From Cruorifilaria tuberocauda (Eukaryota; Nematoda; Chromadorea; Rhabditida; Onchocercidae): a stretch of 64,000 bases of DNA. Below, piece after piece: positions 34,875 to 47,700 of the stretch (the first letter of the stretch is position 1; each line of letters opens with the position of its first letter). Location of the stretch: contig JABVXU010000155.1 in NCBI GenBank assembly GCA_013365365.1, positions 1-64,000 on the forward strand, in the 5' to 3' direction. The translations under genes were made by a program, and so were the position numbers. The notes under the pieces were generated by a model. It made no database searches, was not told the origin of the DNA, and worked only from the letters and a program-made list of their open reading frames with translations.

Positions 34875-37320
34875 GAGAATTGATTTGCTTCATTACACAC
34901 TAATTTATAATAATTGATAAGATTAAAACTGATTAAGTAAATATATGGACATATACATATGCGTATACGTACATTTATAATTTAGTCAGCTAATTAAAAA
35001 ATTAATTGGCTTCAATGATTAAATTCTTAAATGTTTCGTAAAGAAGTGATACAAAAATTTGAAAACTCGAAACTTTCAATATAGGAAAACTGTTTTAATC
35101 AATAAATTAGATTTCTGAATAAAACTTTAATTACAATGGTAAAGATTTACAATTTGCAATTTACCTTGCTGATTTCAATCCAGTATATATAACTAAAATA
35201 CGGTAATATTCCTATAGCATACGATAGTTGTCTAGAGACAGGTTATCCACTAGAATATCTTCACATATGGCTAAATTTCGATGTCAGTATGGGCGGTTCT
35301 ATTTCGCGCAATTAGATTACCGTTATCCTATAATTAATGAGCTAATTATGCTGAGCTGCCTTTAATTACCTGTAATTATTGGTAGACATGAGATTTTCGA
35401 GACAAGGCATAAATACTATAAGAGAGACGGGTAGAGAGAAAGTGAAGTAGAAAAGTATAAGTGTTAAAAACTACTTAAATGAAATGAAAATTGTAAACTT
35501 TCATTTTATTGAAGTAGTTTTGGAATTTTCAATTTAAAGTTCATGTTTCAGCTTTTGCAAAAGTTTTAAATCTAGAAAGAATTATGATTACAAGATTTCT
35601 TATTGTCTGAGCACACAGTTAATAATAAGAAAAGTGGTAAAGTAATTCTTACGTAACTTCATAACATTGTATAAATTTTTAAAATATTTTTCATAGAATT
35701 CCTTAAAGACTTCTTCTATTATATAAAATTGTATTCCGAAATTTATGTCAACCAGTAATTCATGCCGAGACAAAATTATCTTTGGCACTTGGAATTAGAA
35801 TCTATCATAGCATGTTTTCATAAATTTAAATTATTATTAGATATTGCAAATCAACTTTTTGCTTTGTTGCTTTTTTAAATAGCGCATTAAATTAATTAGT
35901 TCGTAATTTCTGTGATTCAGTGAAACTGTTATTGCTTGTTAGCCTTCAACTTGCTGACCTTCCATACAGGAGGTCACTCTTATAAGATTTTGCAGGACAT
36001 AAATATGAAACGGTCATTACCTCAACAACATGTGCAACCAATAAACTCATGAATCATGACGTTCTTCCTCAAACATGTGTAAGAAACAGCTGTTGTCAGT
36101 GGATAATCTCTGACGATGAGATATATTATGGATCAGAATTCCAGTTCAATTTTTCTACTTATTCAAATTCGACAGCCTTTTTTCGTATCAGAATTGAAAA
36201 AAATGAAAATAAACAGTTTTGACAGAATTATTTGCAAAAATCAATTCATAAATTATTAAATGAAACTTCAAATGGATTTATTAAGATTTGAAAGAGATCA
36301 GTCAGATTATGCGAGTAAAGTTCTGAAGCTTTATTATGGTTAAAATGACTTAAAGTTTATTTAAAATTAAATTGTCCTTGTTTAATTTTGAAATTCTCAT
36401 ACGGATTTCTTTATAGGCTTTACTGATATATAATGTGCAAGAGCACCTTGTTTAATATTCAAGACTATATTGATAAATTCATATTTGAGATAAAGCAATG
36501 ATCCGATCAGCTGCAATTTAAGATTGAACTTCGATTAATAAACTGGATCTTTTCTTCATCACCAAATATATCACCAATATTAAATTCATCAATATGGAAT
36601 TCATTACCAGTATGAAATTTAATTATTTAAATAATACTGCTTTGAGCACAGGTATCTTTTCACAGATTACTATCTGTGCAGTGTATCCAAAGGAAGATAA
36701 AGATTCATTCTTCATATTCACAACACTTTTTAAATCATTAATTTAAAAATGTAAAATTTTTCAAGATGAAGGTATGTTGTTTAGTTCTTGCAATTTTATC
36801 TGAACTTTTTACATTGAAATTTCAAAATGAACTTTTGGATCATTCTTTTATGCTGTAATCCAAAGTCAAATTGAAAATTTGGACATTCAAAAATTATTAT
36901 CACACTATAATTTTAAATCAGTAAAGCTTCTCAACATTAAGCAAAGTCGAATAATCTGTTTGTAAAAGAATTTGAACTTGATGCGAAGAACATCTCAGAA
37001 AAAACTCTCGAGAAGTCCAGAAATGACTATTTCCACAATTCGGCTTAATCGTACCTAATTTGAAATTGCATTTTCAGTACTTTACGGTTGGACGGTACGC
37101 AGTATGTATTACGCAATAGGACGTGTATTTCTTGCATCTTTCAAAAGAGTTCAAAAGTGGCATAGAGAGGCGACCGACATTTGCGCCAAGGTTAGACGTA
37201 AAAATCTGAAGAAACGATTTTCATGTGCTATTTATTGTTTCCGCGCTTGCTAGAGAGGGAATAATGAGTCTTGCTGAAACGTTGCAGTGGAAAGTGTCAG
37301 GTGCAAAAAATTAAAATTTA
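34875..37320. other. Divergent intergenic region upstream of aos-1
   Basis: About 2.4 kb between divergent gene starts, with no supported exon. A 30-codon frame at 36766 (MKVCCLVLAIL...) looks like a signal peptide, but its AAG-GTATGT donor context and lack of partners make it unsupported. Promoters for both neighbours should lie here, but no core element was identified. Confidence 0.4.
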
Positions 37321-37329
37321 TCTTCCTTC

Positions 37330-37332
37330 TAG
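37330..37332 (+). promoter_or_regulatory. Putative trans-splice acceptor before aos-1
   Basis: TTTATCTTCCTTCTAG ends 29 bases before the ATG at 37362. This supports MSSANHSA as the start rather than the in-frame upstream ATG at 37287, which would lie before the acceptor. Confidence 0.5.
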
Positions 37333-37361
37333 TAGCGCAATACATAGAACTGTACCAAAAG

Positions 37362-40300
37362 ATGTCGTCGGCGAATCACAGTGCAATTGCAGCTGTAGAA
37401 AATGCAATCAGTGAGGATGAGAAAGCCGTTTACGATCGACAGATACGTTTGTGGGGTTTGGAAACGCAGAATAGGTTAGTTGGCCTATTTATCGTTCCTT
37501 CAAATTTTCTTTATTTTTGTTGTTGGAAAGAGATTTAAGATCTGTTCTTTTCATTTTCTGAGCATTTTCATAATTGAAAAATAAATTCGTTATTTTTCCA
37601 ATAAAAGACTACTGTTGCTAAACTGGAAAAGGTTGCCTTCTTTTTTCTAATTTCTTGTGTTCTCATCGATTAAAGATTCTTCGGATTGAATCTTTGGGAT
37701 CTTTCCTTTTCTAATAAGCTGTCCAGCTAGTATCTTTCGTTATTATCAAAACTGTATGATGACAGCTTTTTTAGTCGATGGTTAAGAAAGATTAACGGGA
37801 GAAATTGTAAGAAAATTGTTCTGAGGACAGTGATCAACATTACTTTGTAAATTCAGAAAAATAATAATGCGATAAAGCTGCAGTTTGAAAGTAATCAGAA
37901 ATGAAAGCTTCGGTTAAACTCAGTCATTTACAGATTGCGCAATTCGACAGTATTAATCGCTGGTTTATCAGGATGTGGAAGCGAAGTGGCAAAGAATTTA
38001 ATGTTAACTGGATTGAAATCACTGACTTTATTGGACGATAAAGCAGTAAATAGCTATATATATATATTTTTTGATAGTATATAGATGATGGATGAGTATA
38101 GTGCAAATATAGAATTGTAAACCTAATTTTGTACATTCTGTAATCTCTTTGTAGCTCCTATCGGTCCGGGTAAACTGAAACTGATCAACTGCTTCATTGA
38201 ATGAAAATTAGTTTAAATTTTGTTCTAACATGTATTTGATTTTTTTAGATTTGTGCGGACGATTACTCCAATCAGTTTTTGTTGCAACATAGCAGTGAAG
38301 GCAAAAATGTATGTTCTTTAAATATAATTTGATCAAAATAAATATCAAAATTTAATTCCGTTAAAGATTTTAAAACATTTTTCATTTAATAAACTATGTT
38401 AGGTTTAAGTTGGTTAGGACAATAATTATTTCGAATGTGTCATTTGTTGAAAAATTTGACGCATTGATTGAAATACACTATTCAAAATATAATCAAAATT
38501 TCGCATTTGTTTTATGCAGTTAGTTTTCAGCGTGCTGAAGCATCATGGCAGAAATGTCAATTACTAAATCCGAATGTGGAGTTACACGTGGATACGGACG
38601 ATATATCCGAAAAAGATGAAAAATTCTTCACTAATTTTGATTTGATTATCTTGGTTGATCAAAAATACGACGTTGTTAATCAAATCAATAAAATCTGTCG
38701 GAACATTAGGAAACCGTAAGATTTCTTTAACCTCTGTAGCTTTGTATTGGCATGAAAGTGTTGGAAAGTTAAAAATGATTAGCAAGCATATCATTTATTC
38801 GTGTCAAATAGTTTGATCAAAAATATTTGAGACGAAGTGATTTTTTGATAAGTTTTTATCACACATCTAACAGTTTTTATCACATATCTAATGTTGCCCT
38901 CAAATAATATCAATTCATGTTTGGCTCCCTGAGATTCATTTTGTTCACATGGTTCATATGGAGAGTCCTTAGCTCCGTTTGTGGAAGATGCACATACCCT
39001 GAATTTTTAAAAAATCATAAATAGCGATGGCAGTGAAAAAATCAGTACGTTTTTTATGACTTGTATGTTTTTTTGTTTATCTGTATTTTTGAATATAGAT
39101 TTTAGATTTATCGCTGGAAGCGTATTTGGTTGGATAGGATACGCATTTTTCGACTTTACGGAATGTACATTTTTAGTGTAAGTTCAATCACATGTTGTTG
39201 ACTTAAATATCTAAATGTGACATCGACAATATTTTCTAATAGATATACACATCTATGCAGTCCTACGTTTATACTGCTTGCTAATTATGGTGTAACTAAT
39301 GCTGTGCTTTGTACTAAGTAATACTGATTCGGATTAATTTGAAGATTAGTAGATCAAACTATCTCTCACTATGAAGCATAAATTTTAGGACCTTACCAAA
39401 AGTAAGGACAGGTGGTGTACTTGAAGATGACAATATAGAGGATGGTCTCTCATCAATAAAAAAACCAAAAATCGATATTGAATTAGAAAATGAAAAAGAA
39501 GAAAAGAAAAATAAAGCATCAGTGAATGTCGTATTGGACGATGAAGATGAAAAAGTGAAGATGGTAAGTAATTTTCTAGATAAGATGCCTATATTATATC
39601 AGCAAAATTGAAGATGATAGTGAGACTTCAAATTTTTTCATATCCATCTCTGATATCATTAATGTGGCATATTTAAAAATTCACCTGAATTAAATTTTAA
39701 ATTTTTATAAATTAATCAAAGACACCTTTTTTGCTTATTTTACTGCTTCCAGACGTTTTCATACCCGTTGTGGGACGATGCATGGAATGTCGACTGGTCT
39801 CATAAGAAGCTCATTCGAAAGGCGAAACGAATTTTACCTAGATCATATTTCCCAATTCGAGGTACTTTTCTGCGTATCAGTTTTAGTGTACTATCTCAAA
39901 TAAATAAATAAGAATTTTTTTAATATTAAATCATTATTTCCTAAACGTCCAATGCTGAAATTTGAAAAGCAGTCAAATTCAAATTAGTTTGGCTATTTTT
40001 TCGGAGATGAGAATACAAGGATTCGGACGTGGAAAATATAAAAGTACCGTTTTCTAGTTATGCTTCGACTACAAGACGGTGATGGTGTTGTGGATCAAGA
40101 AAAATTCGTAGAACTATGGAAAAAAGAACTAGAGCAATGCAATCATATCCTTGATGACGAATTTTTCGACGTCAAATATTTTTCACAGTTAGCGAAATTT
40201 GATTTAACAATCCTAGTTGACAGCTGAAAAGTTTTTGCATTATTTATAGCTTTTTTTCTGACCAAAAAATTAAACACGGAATTATTTCAGTTTTATTGGA

Positions 40301-40900
40301 CCTCAACTTAGCCCAGCATGTGCCATCGTTGGGGCACATATAGCTCAGGAAGCAATAAAGGTTTTTTTTTGATTTAAGAATCAGTTTGATGTGTTGAATT
40401 AAAAATCAAGATTTAATTAAATTTTAACTATGACTGCTAATTCAAAATGCTTTTCGTATTTTCAATACAAGGATTTTAAAGTAAAATTGATCGTTCACAG
40501 TTCAGTTCCCGTTTATCATTGAGTAGTATATATGAAGCTTAAGTTAGTTTTCTAGAAGGGATCTTCGAAATTATTTGAGTGAAGTAACTTTGTTATCCTT
40601 TCTTTAAAACAACTTTTCGGATTGATTAGTCGGAACTGAACATTAGCAATCTTGTTTATTTTCGACACAGTCTAGTATTTTGTGCTTGTATGAATCGAAT
40701 TTCTTTGAGAATAGAGAAATTTAGTAATATTTAAAAATTTTTGCAAACGTTATATTCAAAAATTCAAATTTTAAGTTGTTATTTTTAGATAAGTCAAATT
40801 TCAGGTACTTTCACAGAAAGATGATCCTCTTCGAAATATGTTTTTTTATTCGGCCATTGATACGAGTGGTATTATTTGCCATTTGCCACCGATCATATAA
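37362..40900 (+). CDS. aos-1: SUMO-activating enzyme subunit 1 (SAE1/AOS-1)
   Basis: AOS1 pairs with UBA2 to form the E1 that adenylates SUMO and passes it to UBC9, mainly in the nucleus. Ten exons join in phase: 37362-37474, 37934-38045, 38249-38308, 38531-38715, 39106-39177, 39389-39563, 39753-39861, 40058-40197, 40291-40360, 40805-40900, giving about 377 residues against 346 in human. The family start motif YDRQIRLWGLE is intact, followed by the ThiF-type nucleotide-binding loop LIAGLSGCGSEVAKNL and the helix/strand TLLDDKAICADDYSNQF. The middle IAGSVFGWIGYAFFDF corresponds to human GDVFGYHGYTFANL. Next comes a charged linker with KKPKIDIE, matching the human KRAKLD region, a possible nuclear signal. 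The end SPACAIVGAHIAQEAIKVLS then NMFFYSAIDTSGII is the conserved C-terminus. As in other AOS1 proteins there is no catalytic Cys domain; that lies in UBA2. All elements look functional. Confidence 0.95.
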
Positions 40901-41787
40901 ATTTCATTGTTGATTTCAGTTTTTTTATGAATTGACATTTTATCGATGATCTCAAATACCTTTCTTTTTTATATCATTGTTTGCATTATCCGGGATAATG
41001 GTGAACACTTCATATTTCCAGCATTTTTTAATGACCATTTGATTTTTCTCTAAATCAATCCATTTTCTCTGTTTGCAAATCATAGAAGATTTCGAATATT
41101 GTGCATAGTGCAAGTGTCAGGCAAATTGACATAAACAGTTGGACTCACAGCATTCAAGTAGAATTTTATGGAATATACAAGTTTTTGGGTTTATAGTAAT
41201 CCCCAACATTGTTGGAAAGTGGAACGGTGAGGTGGTATTTTAGATAGCGGAAATGAAAGTAAACAGATGACGCAGTCCACGCTTCAATCTTACCTAATTG
41301 ATAGCTAAGATTGAACCGTAGATTTCGTCAGTTGCCTAGAGTAGTACAATATCTAGGTGAGTAAATGATAAATTATTCCGGTTTTTCATTGTGCTTGGCG
41401 ATTTTGTTTCATTTTGTTTGTACTTTTTTTTCTGTCTCATATTTTTTTTATGAGCTGTGAAAAGCTGTTTGCAAAGAAGCCTTTTTTTTTTGATAAATTT
41501 GCTTAAGTAAACTTGCTCCCTTTCATTTAATGTCATTTTAACGTTGAATATATGATACATCGCTGTAAGTATCTAAGAGATGAAGATACCACTAAATCTT
41601 ATCTCAAATGCTAAATTAATTTGTCGGAATTTGAAGCAAAATTCGACATATGTATATAATGCTTGTACTTTAAATGTAGTGTGAGCAAAAATATGTTACC
41701 TTCTGTGCAATTTAGCTTAGACGTATTAATATAAGAAGGTTGCTTTGCTGTATGTAATTTTTCATGAGTTCTGTGTTTCCATTACTG
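40901..41787. other. Gap between aos-1 and midasin
   Basis: About 890 bases with no supported exon. Both genes are on the plus strand, but the gap is long for a nematode operon, so midasin probably has its own promoter here. The region holds a 10-bp inverted repeat at 41283-41315. No N-terminal midasin exon could be found. Confidence 0.45.
41283..41315. repeat. 10-bp perfect inverted repeat upstream of midasin
   Basis: TTCAATCTTA (41283-41292) and TAAGATTGAA (41306-41315) are exact reverse complements around a 13-base spacer. It could form a hairpin or be a two-sided binding site; the function is unknown. Confidence 0.6.
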
Positions 41788-41790
41788 CAG
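41788..41790 (+). promoter_or_regulatory. Putative trans-splice acceptor before midasin
   Basis: TGTGTTTCCATTACTGCAG ends 7 bases before the ATG at 41798. It makes 41798 the likely start, and so supports a short N-terminus, unless it is an ordinary intron acceptor with exons further upstream. Confidence 0.45.
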
Positions 41791-41797
41791 GGAAAGA

Positions 41798-44700
41798 ATG
41801 AAGATGAAAAAGACAAGAAGACGGAAACGGAAGTTATTGCTTACCGGTGAGATGGAAGTTATAGAACCTGAGAGAGTGATAAGAAGTGAAGAAGCTGAAT
41901 CTATTGCCGATGATTTTATAAAAGACACCATGCCTACTAGAGCTGCTTATCGTGAACAACTAGAGATTGGCATCCGGAATCGCGTGCTTGTCCTTTTACA
42001 AGTAAGTTTTTTGTGTTATATCCATTATCAAGCTTTATAGTTAAAAAGCAAAAAGGTGATTGGAAATCCGAGTAGTTACTTTTCGAAGAATTTGAAAACT
42101 GAAAATGAAATTATGTATGAAAATCATGTTTACGTACAGTTCCAGTTACTTTTAATCGAGGAGTGATAATAATTGAGAAATAATAGTCGATAATTTACTT
42201 AGCATATCAAATCATTGATAATATCGAAATTAGTCGCTAATATCAAAGTAGAGGCATTGATATAACGTTCAAATCAATTTATCTTGCAGTTCCTAATGTG
42301 TAACATTGAATTGAATTAGCTTACAATAGCATATATAAATCCATTAACTAGAATTCATAAACTTATTAATGTATAAAAAAATTAGTGTATAAAAGTTTAT
42401 AAAAAAGAATTCAGTTTGCTTGGAGTTCGCAAATTTTATGGTCAGTTCTAATTGATCTAATTCCTTTTGAACTTATCCCTTGTAAGCTTACCATGTGACC
42501 CGTGCGTTTTAAAATACAACAAATCTAGGGTCCAATTGGTTGTGGTAAAACATCGATAGTGAGGGAAGTTGCACGTAATATGAAGTTGTCATGTCGAACT
42601 GTACAAATGGGTGAACAAATCGATTCGAAAACTTTGTTTGGAACATTTCATTGCATGGATATACCTGGTGAATTTTGTTGGAAACAAAGTACTTTTACGA
42701 AGGTATGATTTGTTTCAAATAAAGTTAAGGTTTATTTTTGCTACAAGTGGTATCAACCATTTGATGGATGATTAGAGTTGTGCGGCTAGTGTCACCTTTC
42801 ATTTAACATTTTGTGTATGAGCTTCCTACGAGATTAAAATTTCCTTGTATATGTTGTGAATGGCAATGCGCTTAGGAAACAAATCAAGTTAGGTTCAATG
42901 ATGATTTTGATACTTGCATTAAAATAACTGAGCAATTAAAGTAATTAATCCGAAGATAGTTACTGTAATCTGTAACTTCATTCATTAACAAATATATTTT
43001 ATAATTCCTTTGAGAAATTTCTAACTTTGCATTAATATCGAATGTAAACGTGACAGCAGTGATCTTAAATAAGTAATCAGCAGTGTAGCGTTCCCTCAGG
43101 GTAGAAACAAACTATCATCTGACATACAGTTTGTTTGAAAATATTAATATGAATAATAGAGTGGTTGCTGGTTTTATAGTATGATATTGGTTTGTAGATG
43201 TTTTCTGAGTAATTCAATTTCTATGTAGGTTTCGTAAGTTTCAGTATATTCTTGATAAGGGAATCATACTTTTGGAAGATATCGATTGTGCTTCGGCGGA
43301 TTTAATATCACAAATAATGAACTTATGTGACAGTCGTGAAACGCGAGTAGCATCCGGTGAAACGATACAAATGCATAATGAAGCTTATATCGTTGCTACA
43401 ATGAGGTATATTTTTTATGCAAAATTACTAGCAAATAGAGGCGGAAAGTGTAGCACAAACATAAGTTTGAGTGCAAGATTTTTTTTTGAATTTTTAAGTA
43501 CTTTTCTCTGATTAAGTTGATTTTAGTTCAGTTAATTATCAATAAAGATAAAAAAGTACACGAGGCACCTATCAGTGATTCAGATAATAATAAAATTAAG
43601 TCTTCAGATGTACAAAGCAGGGAAGAAGTTTCCGATCGGCTGATATTGAATTGTTACTTACTTCCGTTCCATTTGAAATTTCGCTGCCACCATTTACAAA
43701 CAAAGAACTTCATCGTGCTATTTGCATTCTATACAAAAGGGTTGCTCCAATTACTCAAAAATTAATAACTTTATTCGACGAAGTTATTAACAGTCCAGCT
43801 AACCAATTAAATGGTAGAAAATTGGGAACGACGTATGTTTCTTTAATGATTTTAATTTATTTTTTTAAAAAATAATAAATTTTGTATCAAGAATAGTGCC
43901 AATTAAATGAATACCATACATTATTATATATAATATTTAGTTATTAACTATACGTGATTATACTAATATTTACACTAAATATTATTATACGAGTTTTACA
44001 GAGATTTATTGAAAGCCTGTGCACGTGTTAACGATTTGATTGATCTCTCGGATCCGATAGCTGTTTTTCACGAATTAATCGACTGCTGGATAGTTCATTG
44101 CAGTCGACAGGAAGATTTTCTTACATTATCGGAAATAGTTGCCAACGGTTTGTCTCTGAATCATGAACAACTGATATATCAGTTAAACCTTCGATTACCT
44201 GAAATTTCTATAACGCAAGCCAACATAAGATGTGGTCGAGTAAATCTGCAGAAAAATCGGATAGTGATAGAAGAAAGGTAAAAATGTTGTATTTTCTGGA
44301 ACTGTTATACGAAAAATTATTAAATGTTATAATGAAATGGAAATGTGTGGGGATCGGCGAATGACGACATTCTTTAAGGACATGGGTTAAATAATAGAAT
44401 AAGTTTTTTAAATATTAAGCATTTAATTGGATTAGTAATGAGAGAGAAAATTAGGTTAGGAATTGGATGCAAGGTTTTTTTTTGTTAAATTTAAGTGAAA
44501 AAGCATTCAGCATAAAGATTTTCAATTATGATCCCATATGATCATATACTAAATCATTACTGTATTGTTCAGCGAATATATATTACCATTGATTGGACTG
44601 AGTTTTGTTTTGAAAACTGAAATTTTAGCAAGATTGCTCGCTTCGGCATCACACGTAATGTATGTCAGTTGTTGGAGCGGATATCAGTTTGTATAAGTCG

Positions 44701-47700
44701 TGTAGAACCAATATTGCTTGTTGGTGAAACTGGTGTTGGTAAAACAACTATTATACAGCTACTAGCAGATCGTATTGGTACTACTCTTCGTGTTATAAAT
44801 TTCAGCCAGCATTCAGATTCATCTGATTTTGTTGGCGGGTGTGTATTTCAATTATATATTTTTAAAATTTAACATTTCGGAAAACTTTAATTACTTACTA
44901 CTTTCATTCACTTACAAATTATATATTTGCTTAATGTAAAACGACCCATATTTTTGATAATTCATTGACATTTTAGATATAAACCAGTATCAATACCGCA
45001 TTTGTTAAAACCTTTAAAAAAAGAATATGATGAACTTTTTGCCGCAACTTTTGATTTGAAAAAAAATGAGAAATTCTTACGTCATTTGGAGGTATGTTTT
45101 TATTCATTTTTTGAAATATTTTTTAAATTAAAAAAGATTTTAATCTAAAAATATTTGAAAAATTTCATTAAAAACTATCAAATGTTTTCGGAGGATATAA
45201 TATAGAAAAGTAACTTACTGCTTATAATTTTGCACGATCCACTGTTCTGTCGTGTTGTCTTTTTGGTTGTCACACAAAACGCAATACTACGAAATTATTA
45301 CTGGAAATTGACATCCTGTTTTGACGTTGTATTATGTGTTGAAATGTAGCGATGTTGTTTGCTTAATAAAGTTAAAAACTTTCATAAAGCAATGAAGCTA
45401 ATGAAGTGGATAGTAATTGTCATTGTAACAATCACGAATTTGGAGTGTCAGCGTTATGATATTTTTTGCATAGCACACTTCTAGAAATAGCAGAAAAGCA
45501 AATGAAAGATTTATTATAGATGTGTTTATCAAATGGACGATATAGTGACTATGCAAAATTAATCACGGAAACAGCACGTCATACATTAAAAATCTCATCA
45601 AAGCCTAGCTTTCTCAAGCTATGGGCAAAATTACTTGTTAAAGCAGAACGTTGTGCAGAATTATTGAAAGCCTCGTTCGTTTCATTTGCATATGTTCGTG
45701 GGGCAGTCGCTGAAGTAAATCGTTATGAATCTTCATTTTTTCTAAAAATTTTCATTGAAGATTTTAGAATATACAAACGTTGCTATATGATTTAAAGCTA
45801 CACTTTATCAAATTGGTCTTTGTTTTAGGCTGCTGAACGAGGTGAGTGGCTTCTGGTTGATGAAATTAATTTAGCTACACCGGAATGTCTGGATCACATT
45901 ATGCGTTTGATTGAGAACCTAGAAAGTAGACATCCAAATTTTCGTTTATTTGCCTGCATGAATCCTGCCAGTGATGTGGGGAAACGAAATTTACCAGATG
46001 GAATAAGGTGAGGAGGTTTTTGGGATCGAAATTAAAAATTTTTTACAATTATTTTAATAGTAACATTTTGTGTTTTTTGCTTTTGTAGAAGTCGTTTCAC
46101 TGAAATTTTCGTGCACGAAACGACAGAAATGGAACAACTACATATTATAGCACAAGTCTATCTCCCGTCATTTGATGTCGCAAAAATATCTACAATGCTG
46201 GAACTTTATCAGATATTGCGTATAACATTTCCTGGAAAATTTAGGTTTGTTCTGAAGCGCTGTTCAAGTTGAATTTGATTTAGCATCTTTTTTGCAATTG
46301 TCTTTCACGTGGAATCAGAAAATAATGTTTCATATAAATAATATTTTACATATAATTTTTCTAGCTTGCGGACTTTATGTCGTGCGTTGGCATTCACTGC
46401 AGAAAATATCTTTGAAAATGATATACGTAACATGTATGAGGCAATATCAATGTCCTTTATGAGCAATTTGAGTGCAGAAGAACAAATAGTGGTAGGAAAA
46501 CTTATTCAGAGCAAAATTGGTAAAATCTCATTGGGTGGAATGAAGACGAAATTTACCGATGATCGCATGTATGTTTCACTAGGCATTGCTCAATTTTCAT
46601 TTTTTTGATTCATTTAATAAATGCAACCGATTCATGACATGATATACTAGAAGTAATATGCGACTAAGAATTTTGGAGATAGTTGCTGATCAGTGGATGA
46701 AATAATACTGAACAAAGTGCATAGAAAAATGGTCGTAAGGATATTAAATTTTGTATCCGCAATGTTTTGTTGAAGTTAGACTTTCAAATTCAAAAATTTC
46801 AGTAGATAAATGTTGTTAAAGGCATTACCGAAAATTGAATATATTCCTTGGTTCTGCTTTGCTTTAAAAGTTATAATTCCCATTTTTAAGCTCTTTTTTA
46901 TAGAGAGGTTGAAGGATACTGGATCCAAAAAGGAAATGCTGAACCACAGGATGATCCTAGTTACGTCTGTACGGCATCTGTTCGAAAAAATTTATCGCAA
47001 CTTGCTCGAGTTATTTGTAGTGGCAAATATCCAGTATTATTGGAAGGTGAAACATCATGTGGCAAAACAGCCATGGTTAGTAGATCTGCAATTAAAATCA
47101 ATTATTTTGATAGCTTTGCGCAAGTTTTAAAATTTAATTTATGAACTATGCAAAAATTTGGAGATGAGGCGGTTATAATTATCAGAGGATGTTTCTTCCT
47201 CAATTATACATGTTCAAATTGCTTTTTTGTAATTTTATCAAAAACCTGCGCGTGAAATTTTCAATATTTATGCGTTTTTAATAATGAGTTTAAACCATGA
47301 ACATAATATTCAGATAATGCATCTTGCCAAAATTACTGGGAACACAATTATTCGAATTAATAACCATGAACATACCGATCTTCAAGAATACGTGGGATCC
47401 TATGTACCAGACGGTAATGGTCGTTTCGTATTCGCTGAGGGTCCACTAGTAAAAGCTGCTCGTAATGGTTACTGGGTAATTCTCGATGAACTGAATCTTG
47501 CACCAACCGACGTTATCGAAGCTCTTAATAGAGTACATTTTCTAATTGAATCTCTTTAATCACTGAATTCCATTTTTTTTTTTCGGTAATACGTATGGTT
47601 TCCATCTTTTTCATCAATTACTCGTCCTTTTTTGTTTTAATCGCTGGGATTTTCAACTTACATTTTCCTATTTACTTTAATTTCAGTTGTTGGACGATAA

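Noticed and set aside
36766..36858. Short signal-peptide-like frame MKVCCLVLAIL
   Set aside because: Only 30 codons, no close acceptor and no phase-compatible downstream exon found.
37287..37361. Longer N-terminus for AOS-1 from an upstream in-frame ATG
   Set aside because: A likely trans-splice acceptor at 37332 lies after that ATG, and the conserved family start fits the ATG at 37362.
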